In this document: positions 48,192 through 55,068 of the stretch, piece by piece
Layout: each line of letters begins with the position of its first letter
How positions within the stretch are numbered: position 1 is the first letter of the stretch
Source of the DNA: a virus
Virus record (IMG/VR): IMGVR_UViG_3300046010_007871
Location: 1-58,478 of that record
Reading direction: 5' to 3' (one strand)
Length of the DNA: 58,478 bases
The notes under the pieces: model-generated
Told to the model about the DNA's origin: nothing
The model's input: the letters and a program-made list of their open reading frames with translations, nothing else
Databases searched by the model: none
Position numbers and translations under genes: made by a program

Positions 48192-49201
48192 GCTTCCACC
48201 TGTCCGAGGAAGCTTCGGATTTCGGTCTTGCGCTCTGCGACGTGCGCGCGGAAGAGCTCGCCCACGCGCGGCGCTAGCTCAGTTGGTGCGATGGGCAACA
48301 GCGTATCGGCGGGTCTCGCCAGCTCGATGTCCCACGCCTTGACCGGGCGCACCTCACCATGCCCTGTGCCTCGCTTGCCACCGACGCGAGCGCGAGACAG
48401 GAAGCCCACCGCGGCCAGCCGGAACGTGTCGAGCGCGAGCGCGCTGTAGACCGTGGCCTGGCACCCCCAGTAGAGGAGTGACCCTTGCGCAATGCGCTCG
48501 TATCGGCGCGGCATCATGGCGCTCTTGCTCCTGCCTCGTGCGACGGCGTCGTCGCTCTCGCTAGCCGCTTCGCTGTCTGCGAGCTTGCCGAGCAGCTTGA
48601 CCTGGTCCTCGCCAGTCGTGAGCTCACGCAGCGATGGCCGTAGCATCGGGTCCATGCGCACGCGCTGCACCTCCTCGACGTGCTCGCGCGCGGTGGCGAT
48701 ATGCGCGCCGGTCTCGCGCACGTACGCCATGACGTGCTCGGGCACGAAGCGCGCCGTCTCGTCGCAGATGACCGTGGCATCGTCCACCTCGAGCATGCCT
48801 GGGATCATGCGGTTCTGTGCGCATCCTCCGAACAGCTCAAGCGCTGGCACGAGCTCGCACAGCTTGCGGTACTCGTCGAGGCGCACGACGGCACCATCCG
48901 AGCCGCGGCCCTTGATCATGCCGCCCGCAAATAGCAGGCGCAGCGCGGCCTCGTTCAGCGTGTTGCGCTCGAGCAGCCCCGCGGCGTCGAGAAACATGTA
49001 CGCCGCAGCCTCGCGCATGCCGTGGCGCATCGTGTCGGCGGTCACGATGGGCACGAGCGAGAATCGGCCATCGGCGCGGCGCACCTTGCGGCGCATGATG
49101 ACGGCCTCGTTTCCGATGGACTCGGCGTGGTGCGCGATGGGCTGTGCAGCCTCGAGCACGAAGTCGTAGCGGTGGCGTTGCATGCTGGTCTTGTCAGACA
49201 T
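48188..49201 (-). CDS. csf2: Csf2/Cas7-like backbone subunit, type IV-B CRISPR-Cas
   Basis: The 337-aa protein follows the Csf2 pattern: FVLEAAQPIAHHAESIGNEA (14-33), a basic strand IMRRKVRRADG, then VPIVTADTMRHGMREAAAY (50-68; the vP...g..lRg..R motif), LLFAGGMIKGRGSDG (89-103), LELFGGCAQNRMIPGMLEVD (121-140) and a C-terminal glycine loop ARVGGKRGTGHGEVR. Cas7 proteins polymerise along guide RNA. ATG 49201 overlaps the cas11-like stop. Together with Csf1 and Csf3 this gives a complete type IV effector set. Confidence 0.82.
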   Translation of the reverse strand: MSDKTSMQRHRYDFVLEAAQPIAHHAESIGNEAVIMRRKVRRADGRFSLVPIVTADTMRHGMREAAAYMFLDAAGLLERNTLNEAALRLLFAGGMIKGRGSDGAVVRLDEYRKLCELVPALELFGGCAQNRMIPGMLEVDDATVICDETARFVPEHVMAYVRETGAHIATAREHVEEVQRVRMDPMLRPSLRELTTGEDQVKLLGKLADSEAASESDDAVARGRSKSAMMPRRYERIAQGSLLYWGCQATVYSALALDTFRLAAVGFLSRARVGGKRGTGHGEVRPVKAWDIELARPADTLLPIAPTELAPRVGELFRAHVAERKTEIRSFLGQVEA

Positions 49202-49592
49202 CGTCAATCTCCCCTTCGTGTGCCCTGCGTTCCTCTGCGCGCGTCTCGGTGATGAGTCGCGCCATGGCCATGAGTAGCCCCGTTTCTCGCTCGACGAGGT
49301 CGAGCACTTCGCGGTCGCCGTGGTCGCGTGCGACCTTCGACAGATCCCACAGCGTTTGCGCGCCCAGCTTGTCGAGCGTCGTGGGCAGCTGCAGCCCGCG
49401 CAGTACCGCCGTGGTCCACTCGTCGACCGTGCCGCAGCGTCGAGCTGCACTCAAGATGCGCCCCTGTAGCTGCTCCCAGTGCTTGAGCACTACCGCGGCG
49501 CCATAGGTGCGCAAGTAACGGCGGCGCGCTGCGAGGATAAACTCAACCAGCGCGGTGCGCGCCTTGTCTGCGTGTTGTTCGCCTAGACTCAC
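49194..49592 (-). CDS. Cas11-like small helical subunit
   Basis: This 132-aa all-helical protein (DKARTALVEFILAARRRYLR; GAAVVLKHWEQLQGRILSAA; LVERETGLLMAMARLITETR) lies between csf1 and csf2, where type IV-B loci carry cas11. Small-subunit sequences diverge too far for a direct motif call, so this rests on size, helicity and position. GTG 49592 with AAGGGG eight bases upstream is preferred; it overlaps the end of csf1 by 50 bases. ATG 49613 is the longer alternative. Confidence 0.65.
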   Translation of the reverse strand: MSLGEQHADKARTALVEFILAARRRYLRTYGAAVVLKHWEQLQGRILSAARRCGTVDEWTTAVLRGLQLPTTLDKLGAQTLWDLSKVARDHGDREVLDLVERETGLLMAMARLITETRAEERRAHEGEIDDV

Positions 49593-50466
49593 TGCGTTTC
49601 CCCTTCTCTTCAATCATGCGCGCGGCGACGGTCTCCTCGTCGCGTTGCGCGAGCCACAGACAGAGCGCAAACCACGCGAGCGACCTCGCGTATCTCCAGT
49701 CGCGCTCGAAGTGTTCGATGCGCTCACGGCATCGCTGGTATGCGTGCGAGGTGTACGCGCCGCGCTGAATCTCCTCTTTGGTGGCGCCCGCGGTCAGGAG
49801 CTCGGTCGTGTCGCCGACCAGGCCCCAGAGCCGAGACGACGCCGGTGGGATGAACACCTCGGACTCCTCGAAGCGCACGCGCCCGCTGCCTCGGCGCATG
49901 TTGATGGGCGTGTATGGCAGCACGTGCCTTTGGCCTGTGTCGGAGATGGCGGCAAACCATGTGCAGGGCTCAAGCGGGCTCGACGTTGCCATGCGGCGCA
50001 AGAAGGCCAGGATCTTGGGCTTCTCTCCCTTGGTTGCGTTGTCGAGCGTGTGCCCGTCGTACAGGTGCGTGAAGTTGCTCCACCTGCCTGCGCTTTCCTT
50101 GCGGCACGTGCCGTCGCACTTGGCGCATGGCTGCCCAGGCTCGCGGTGCCCTCGGTTGCCTTTGCGAGCCTGCGCTTGCGATGGCTCGACGCCGGTGCCG
50201 TTGCATCGATCGCACGGCTTTGGCTCTCGGCCCACGACTGGCGAAAACCGAGCGCGCACGTACACGCATGCCTCGCATACGTGGTCCGAGTGCGGCGAGC
50301 AAAACGACGTCTGGTCAGTCAGCGATGAGCCGATAAACTCCCACACGAGTTTGCCGCGCGTGCTCTCACCACCGCACACCGCGCACGGCTCTGCCTCGTG
50401 TGCGGCGCAGCCCTCGACGGCAGGTCGACCAACGTAGGCATGCGCGAGCTGCGAGGCCGAGATCAT
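49543..50466 (-). CDS. csf1: Csf1-like large-subunit-type protein, type IV-B CRISPR-Cas
   Basis: The 307-aa protein has the Csf1 zinc finger PCAVCGGESTRGKLVWEF with Cys28, Cys31, then HVCEACVYVRA with Cys64, Cys67. A second cysteine cluster (CDRCNGTG at 85-92 and CAKCDGTC at 114-121) resembles a DnaJ-type zinc finger and seems to be an addition. The C-terminal half has TWFAAISDTGQRHVLPYTPI and a final helical region with Trp residues. ATG 50466 overlaps the previous stop (ATGA), coupling the CRISPR-like operon to the replication genes. Confidence 0.75.
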   Translation of the reverse strand: MISASQLAHAYVGRPAVEGCAAHEAEPCAVCGGESTRGKLVWEFIGSSLTDQTSFCSPHSDHVCEACVYVRARFSPVVGREPKPCDRCNGTGVEPSQAQARKGNRGHREPGQPCAKCDGTCRKESAGRWSNFTHLYDGHTLDNATKGEKPKILAFLRRMATSSPLEPCTWFAAISDTGQRHVLPYTPINMRRGSGRVRFEESEVFIPPASSRLWGLVGDTTELLTAGATKEEIQRGAYTSHAYQRCRERIEHFERDWRYARSLAWFALCLWLAQRDEETVAARMIEEKGKRSESRRTTRRQGAHRAG

Positions 50467-50744
50467 CGCTTGACCATCCGCGCCGACTGATAGGGCAACA
50501 TCTGCCGCATGCGCCACTCGCGCAGCGCGCTGGTGTGGGCGCGCACTTCGTTGTTAGCGATGTCGAGGAACACCGGCAGCGGGTCGCGCTTGCGGAGCGC
50601 CAGCTGCCTCGCGTTCTGCGGGGTGATGTCGCCGAGCTGCGCCGCGATGTGCTTCCACGACGAGACCCAGCCGTGCTCGAGCGTGCCCTCTAGCTGCGCC
50701 ACGCGGGCCTCTAGGTCCTCGAGACGCGAGAGCGCATCTTTCAT
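50463..50744 (-). CDS. small HTH/coiled-coil protein, 93 aa
   Basis: An N-terminal coiled coil (DALSRLEDLEARVAQLEGTL) is followed by a helix-turn-helix-like stretch (WKHIAAQLGDITPQNARQLA) and a basic tail. It may bind DNA. ATG 50744 overlaps the previous stop (ATGA) and its stop overlaps csf1, so it is directly upstream of the CRISPR-like operon and might regulate it; this is inference. Confidence 0.55.
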   Translation of the reverse strand: MKDALSRLEDLEARVAQLEGTLEHGWVSSWKHIAAQLGDITPQNARQLALRKRDPLPVFLDIANNEVRAHTSALREWRMRQMLPYQSARMVKR

Positions 50745-50971
50745 GGCTTGGCGGCTCGGTAGCGCCGGATGTGCACCACCTTGTAGGTGATGGTCTTGGG
50801 CGATTCTTGGCGCAACGCACGAGCTCGAAAACGTGCGGCGCCGCGCGAACCAAACTGCGTGGTCGGCAAGATGGCGGTCTTGTCGCCGATGGGGCCGCGT
50901 CGCTCGCCGTCGACGTAGTAGATCACCTGCCAGTACTCGGCGATGAGCTTGCGTTCAGAAGGGAAGTTCAT
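50741..50971 (-). CDS. hypothetical protein, 76 aa
   Basis: A small basic protein beginning MNFPSERKLIAEYWQVIYYV with strands and a basic end (TYKVVHIRRYRAAKP). ATG 50971 lies 17 bases inside the ssb gene end; GAAGGGA precedes it? only a short GAGGG is seen. No family recognised. Coupled downstream by ATGA. Confidence 0.5.
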   Translation of the reverse strand: MNFPSERKLIAEYWQVIYYVDGERRGPIGDKTAILPTTQFGSRGAARFRARALRQESPKTITYKVVHIRRYRAAKP

Positions 50972-51407
50972 CGACGCCTCCCTCGGGCGAGTAGTCCGCG
51001 ACCTGCGGCTGTGCTCGTCGAGCTCCACCGCCGTGGCTGCCGTTGCCGCGTGCGCCCTGCTCGCTCTCTGGCCCTCGGCCTGCGAGGTAGACCTGGCTGG
51101 CGTGCACCTCGGTCTTGTAGCGCTTCTCGCCGGTTTTCTTGTCGTCGTAGCTCGTGGTGCGCAACGAGCCCTCGACGATGACGGTGGAGCCCTTGCGCAG
51201 GATGCGTGCGAGCCCCTCGGCCCGCTTGCCCCACACCACGACGCGCACCCATTCGGTGCGTTGCTGGCGCTCCTTGTTTGCGTCGAGGTAGCTTTCGTTG
51301 ATTGCGAGCGAGAGCGTCATCACGCTCGCGCCGCCTTGCGTGCTGCGCAGCTCGGGGTCTTGTCCGAGGTTGCCCATCACGATGACCCTGTTCATTCCCT
51401 CAGCCAT
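50955..51407 (-). CDS. ssb: single-stranded DNA-binding protein
   Basis: The 150-aa protein is a bacterial-type SSB: MNRVIVMGNLGQDPELRSTQ, TEWVRVVVWGKRAEGLARIL, RKGSTVIVEGSLRTTSYDD and GEKRYKTEVHASQVYLAG form the OB fold. A Gly/Ala-rich linker follows, and the acidic-hydrophobic tip DELPF acts as the usual C-terminal interaction motif. It coats ssDNA in phage replication and recombination with DnaB and RecT. ATG 51407 has an AAGGGA site; an upstream ATG at 51431 is less likely. Confidence 0.93.
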   Translation of the reverse strand: MAEGMNRVIVMGNLGQDPELRSTQGGASVMTLSLAINESYLDANKERQQRTEWVRVVVWGKRAEGLARILRKGSTVIVEGSLRTTSYDDKKTGEKRYKTEVHASQVYLAGRGPESEQGARGNGSHGGGARRAQPQVADYSPEGGVDELPF

Positions 51408-51906
51408 GTCGTGTCCCTTTCCATGCTTCACTTGCGGCCATGAAGGCCTCGATTGTTTGCGTGATGATGCTGGCGAGCGCCGGGTGCTGCGAGCTGCAGG
51501 ACAGGGCGAGCCAAGCTTTGACGCTCAGCTTGGGCGCCTTGGCCTTGCGCTGGTCTGCCTCGTACGCCTCGCGCGTGGCTGGCATGTGCGCGGCCAAGTT
51601 GGCGAGCTGGCCCAGGTGAGCCACGGTCTGCGGTGGTGCGTTGGCGCCTCCGTAGACGTGCCAGAGCGCGCTAGCGTGCTCGGTCGTGAGAGCGTCGAGC
51701 CGCTTGCGGATGGCTCGGTGCCGTGCTGTCGCGCGCATGTGCGCGTCGGTCATGCGCTGGTCGGGCTTGGCAGCGCTGCCACCGAAGGCGCCCTGAGCGG
51801 CTGACACCATCGGCCCCCAGCTGCTGGCGATGCCCATCTCGCTGGCCGACTGTTGCCAGTACCAGGTGAGGTCGTCGTTAGCTATGGGCCGCGGCTTCGG
51901 TCGCAT
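51400..51906 (-). CDS. hypothetical protein, 168 aa
   Basis: A mainly helical protein starting MRPKPRPIANDDLTWYWQQS. It has RHRAIRKRLDALTTEHASAL and LSVKAWLALSCSSQHPALAS, resembling phage proteins of replication regions with no assigned function. The stop overlaps the ssb start by eight bases. No motif allows a functional call. Confidence 0.55.
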   Translation of the reverse strand: MRPKPRPIANDDLTWYWQQSASEMGIASSWGPMVSAAQGAFGGSAAKPDQRMTDAHMRATARHRAIRKRLDALTTEHASALWHVYGGANAPPQTVAHLGQLANLAAHMPATREAYEADQRKAKAPKLSVKAWLALSCSSQHPALASIITQTIEAFMAASEAWKGTRHG

Positions 51907-51908
51907 GG

Positions 51909-52229
51909 CTAGTTGACTCCGCTTTGCTTTCTTGCGCGCAGCGCCGCTAGCTTTTCGCCATACATTCGGAGCACCTTCAGGATGGCATCGGCGGCGACGT
52001 CGCCCGTGTCGCGAGAGGCAGCGAGAAGCAGCATGGCGAGGTCGCCCGCGGTGTCGCCCGTGAGCACGAACGTGCCTTGTAGCTCTCCCGTTGCGCTGTA
52101 GAGTCGGATGGCGACTTGCATCGTGGTGGATGCGTCGCCGACGATGACATCCGCGGTCGACACCGCGAGTTCTATCGCTGCGATGCGACCCTCATCGTCG
52201 AGGATGTGCAGCGACAGGCGAGGCGTCAC
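51909..52229 (-). CDS. hypothetical protein, 106 aa
   Basis: Strand-rich N-terminus (LSLHILDDEGRIAAIELAVS) and helical C-terminus (AADAILKVLRMYGEKLAALR). ATG 52229 overlaps the previous stop (ATGA). No family recognised; part of the run of small early genes between DnaB and SSB. Confidence 0.5.
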   Translation of the reverse strand: MTPRLSLHILDDEGRIAAIELAVSTADVIVGDASTTMQVAIRLYSATGELQGTFVLTGDTAGDLAMLLLAASRDTGDVAADAILKVLRMYGEKLAALRARKQSGVN

Positions 52230-52432
52230 AGCGTCTCGCGCACGTGCTCAGCGCGCAGCCATGAGCCTCGGTCGTCGAGCAGTCGATCTCGATTCTCGTA
52301 GGCACACATCTCGCCGCTAAGGAGCAGCGCAATCGGCCCCTCGGGTGTCGAGCCTGCGATGTCGACGACCTCCCAGGCAAACCCAGGCATCGCGCGGAGC
52401 CAAAACGTATCCCCTACTTGTACATCGCTCAT
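52226..52432 (-). CDS. hypothetical protein, 68 aa
   Basis: The product starts MSDVQVGDTFWLRAMPGFAW, a pattern like small beta-barrel proteins (VGD.f..r), with LLLSGEMCAYENRDRLLDDR later. AAAGGGA precedes ATG 52432. Two neighbouring genes encode similar short barrel-like proteins (QLGDLI; RVGDIVIPADGS), suggesting a small family. Function unknown. Confidence 0.5.
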   Translation of the reverse strand: MSDVQVGDTFWLRAMPGFAWEVVDIAGSTPEGPIALLLSGEMCAYENRDRLLDDRGSWLRAEHVRETL

Positions 52433-52446
52433 GGTTGGTCCCTTTC

Positions 52447-52662
52447 TCAATCTGCTACCACAAGACGCTGCCACTCGGGCAGCTGGTCGTCGTCGATGAT
52501 GGCCACGAGGTTCCCTGCCTCGGCCACGTACTGTCTGCCATGCTCACGCTCGCGAATCTCGGTGATCGAGAACACGAGCGCGGTGTAGTGCCGTGGCGCT
52601 GGCGGCTCCCACGCCCTGCGCCGGATGAGGTCGCCCAGCTGCAGTCTCGCCGCATCAGTCAT
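52447..52662 (-). CDS. hypothetical protein, 71 aa
   Basis: The product begins MTDAARLQLGDLIRRRAWEP and continues with strands (RHYTALVFSITEI; GNLVAIIDDDQLPEW). It overlaps the upstream gene by eight bases. No family recognised, though it resembles its neighbours in having a GD turn near the N-terminus. Confidence 0.5.
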   Translation of the reverse strand: MTDAARLQLGDLIRRRAWEPPAPRHYTALVFSITEIREREHGRQYVAEAGNLVAIIDDDQLPEWQRLVVAD

Positions 52663-52849
52663 GGCTTGCGCTCGGGAACATGTATCGCACGCAAAACCCC
52701 ACGCGGCTCTTGGTCTGAATCCTCCCGGTGCGCACGCATTCGTGCTGCACGTGGATGGCATCGATGCGCACGACCTTGCCGACGTATGCCGAGCCGTCAG
52801 CAGGAATGACGATGTCGCCAACCCTGCACCAGTAGTCATCGTTGCTCAT
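52655..52849 (-). CDS. hypothetical protein, 64 aa
   Basis: A short beta-rich protein (WCRVGDIVIPADGSAYVGKV; RIDAIHVQHECV) beginning at ATG 52849, overlapping the end of the 242-aa gene by 14 bases. No family recognised. Confidence 0.5.
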   Translation of the reverse strand: MSNDDYWCRVGDIVIPADGSAYVGKVVRIDAIHVQHECVRTGRIQTKSRVGFCVRYMFPSASHD

Positions 52850-53564
52850 GGCTTGCGCCCTCTACCACGGTGCCATCCAGTCTTGCGAGCGCAGAGCGCA
52901 CGTCGCGCAGTGCCTCGGTGCGCTCATCGTGCGGCCACTCGTCCAGTGCGGCAAGCGCCTCGAGCAGCACGTGCCGGTGCACCCTGCGGCGGCTCATGTC
53001 GTCGGTCTTGCCCCATGCGTCGGCCACCTCGGGCGGCAGTCCTGGCGGCGCTACCTGCGTGACCTCGACCTTCTGCGCGGCGTTGGCGCCCACGAGCGGG
53101 GCCCATGCACCCGTGACCACGGCGATGGCCTTGGCCTTGGCCGTAGGTGCCTCGTCGCTATCGCGCACCTCCTGCACGCTCTCCTCGAGCGCGGTAGCCA
53201 AGCGGTCTCGCACGTAGCTCGGGTCTTGCGCTCGCACGCGGCGCCACGCCTCTGCGGCCAAGCTCTCCATGGCCTTGTCGCTGAGGCCCCAACGCGCGCC
53301 GAGCTCTAGGCCAGTTCGGCCACGCACCCACGAGTGAGGCATCATGGCCATGATCGCGCGCACGCGGTCCTCTCGCGTCGGCGGACACTCCTCGGTCACG
53401 TCCGTGTTGCCGTTGGGGTTCGTCGGACCGAGAGGCGCGTCGAACATCGCGGCGATGTGCTCGGGCTCGACCTCGGTAGCCGCGCGCGCGCGCGAACCTA
53501 GGGCGGGTGCTGAAGATTTCTTTCCCCCTATTTTCCTCTGTTCTTTCGAGTGTTTAGCAGCCAC
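52836..53564 (-). CDS. HTH protein, possible terminase small subunit or replication accessory, 242 aa
   Basis: The N-terminus is basic (HSKEQRKIGGKKSSA). A helix-turn-helix-like part follows: REDRVRAIMAMMPHSWVRGR and GLELGARWGLSDKAMESLAA, then EEAWRRVRAQ-type helices and VTGAWAPLVGANAAQKVEVT. This arrangement (HTH, helices, then a G..A...VEV strand) recalls small terminase subunits, but the gene is 12 kb from terL. It starts at GTG 53564 with GAAGGGA upstream. Either a displaced terminase small subunit or a replication-region regulator. Confidence 0.4.
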   Translation of the reverse strand: MAAKHSKEQRKIGGKKSSAPALGSRARAATEVEPEHIAAMFDAPLGPTNPNGNTDVTEECPPTREDRVRAIMAMMPHSWVRGRTGLELGARWGLSDKAMESLAAEAWRRVRAQDPSYVRDRLATALEESVQEVRDSDEAPTAKAKAIAVVTGAWAPLVGANAAQKVEVTQVAPPGLPPEVADAWGKTDDMSRRRVHRHVLLEALAALDEWPHDERTEALRDVRSALARLDGTVVEGASHEQR

Positions 53565-53682
53565 TAGCTTATGTCCCTTCTAGCTGGTCAATCACTTACC
53601 ATCTTGACACGATGCCCGAACCGGGGCGAGGCTACGCGCGCGGTCTCTGGTAGCGCTCTGGTGCTTCTCCCCCCCCTGCAGA

Positions 53683-55068
53683 TCATGGATGGTCGGACGG
53701 GTCGAGGTTGTCGAAGCGCGTAGAGTGCCCGGTCCAGCGCAGGGGCACCTTGCCGGTGCTCCCTGCACGGTGCTTGGCGACGATGACCTCGGCCATGTTG
53801 GTCTTGGGCTTGTCGTCGCCGGTCGAGTAGTAGTCCTCGCGATAAATAAAGATCACGTTGTCGGCGTCCTGCTCGATGGCGCCGGATTCGCGGAGGTCGG
53901 AGAGAAGCGGGCGCTTGTCGGCTCGGGACTCGACGGAGCGAGAGAGCTGGGAGAGGGCGAGCACGGCGACGTGGAACTCTTTGGCGATGGCCTTGAGGTC
54001 GCGGGAGATGGAGGAGATCTCCTGCTCGCGCGAGTCGCCGCGGCCTGTGACGAGCTGCAGGTAGTCGACCACGACTAGGCCGAGCTCGCGGCCTGCGGTG
54101 ATGGCGTCGCGCTGCTGGCGTCGGACGCGGCTGCGGATCTCGGCGGTGCTGATGGTGCCGCGGTCGTCGATCCACAGGCGCAGCTTGGACATGTCCGAGG
54201 CGCTTTCGACTAGCGACTGGTAGTCATGGCTGGTGCATCGCCCTACCTGCACGAGCTGGCTGTTGACGCTCGCGTCGGTGCAGTTGATGCGCAGGGCGAT
54301 CTGGTCGGCTGGCATCTCGAGCGAGAACACGAGCGTGTCGAGGCCAGCGCGGGCGCAGGCGAGGGCGTGCTGCATGGCCAGGGAGGTCTTGCCCATGCCG
54401 GGGCGAGCCGCGAGCACGGTGAGGGTGGAGGGGGCGTAGCCGCCGCTGAGCACGGTGTCGAGGTCGGTGTGGCCGGTGGCGACGCGGTTGGTGGCGCGAC
54501 CGTTGTTGCGCGCGGCCTCGATCTCGCTCCAGGCGGCGTGAAGGTGCGCGGCTAGGCTGTCGTCGGTGCGCTCGGTGTTGTTGTCGGCGATCTGCGCGAC
54601 GCGCTGCGCCGCGTTGGACATCCACTCGGGCACGTTCGGCACGTCGCCGTAGCCCTCGGCCACGAGGCGCTGGCACTCGAGCACGAGTAGGCGTCGGCTG
54701 TGGAGGTCGCGCACGATGCGCGCATGGTCCTCGGCGTGGGCCACTGCGGGCGTGGCGTCGAGGATCTGGATGATGTACGCGGCGCCTCCGACCTCGTTCA
54801 GCTGGTCTTTAGCCTGTAGCCGCGACGCGACGGCGATGCTGTCGATCTGCTGCCGCGCTTGGTCAATCTCGAGCAACGACTCGTAGATGCGCTGGTTTGC
54901 CCACGAGAAGAACATCTCGGGCTTGGGCAGGATATGCAGCACCGAGTCGAGCCGCGCCGGGTCGAGGATGATGGCCGAGAGCACCGCCGCCTCGGCGTCG
55001 AGGTCGCTCGGTGGCATGCGCCCAGCGATGCGCAGGATCGTGGCTGGCTTCTGCTCACGAGGCTTCAC
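53683..55068 (-). CDS. dnaB: replicative DNA helicase, DnaB family
   Basis: The 461-aa protein is a full DnaB: N-terminal domain (PPSDLDAEAAVLSAIILDPA; EVGGAAYIIQILDATPAVAH), Walker A VLAARPGMGKTSLAMQ (218-233), FSLEMPADQI (motif H1a), LGLVVVDYLQLVTG (Walker B), VLALSQLSRSVESRADKRPL (H3) and LRESGAIEQDADNVIFIYRE (H4). It unwinds the phage replication fork and recruits host primase and polymerase. It overlaps the initiator gene by 14 bases, so the two are co-expressed. No loader gene of DnaC type is seen; the initiator may load it. Confidence 0.96.
   Translation of the reverse strand: MKPREQKPATILRIAGRMPPSDLDAEAAVLSAIILDPARLDSVLHILPKPEMFFSWANQRIYESLLEIDQARQQIDSIAVASRLQAKDQLNEVGGAAYIIQILDATPAVAHAEDHARIVRDLHSRRLLVLECQRLVAEGYGDVPNVPEWMSNAAQRVAQIADNNTERTDDSLAAHLHAAWSEIEAARNNGRATNRVATGHTDLDTVLSGGYAPSTLTVLAARPGMGKTSLAMQHALACARAGLDTLVFSLEMPADQIALRINCTDASVNSQLVQVGRCTSHDYQSLVESASDMSKLRLWIDDRGTISTAEIRSRVRRQQRDAITAGRELGLVVVDYLQLVTGRGDSREQEISSISRDLKAIAKEFHVAVLALSQLSRSVESRADKRPLLSDLRESGAIEQDADNVIFIYREDYYSTGDDKPKTNMAEVIVAKHRAGSTGKVPLRWTGHSTRFDNLDPSDHP

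Noticed and set aside
53604-53632. Rightward TTGACA promoter between dnaB and the 242-aa gene
   Set aside because: No acceptable -10 box at the right spacing and no rightward gene follows.
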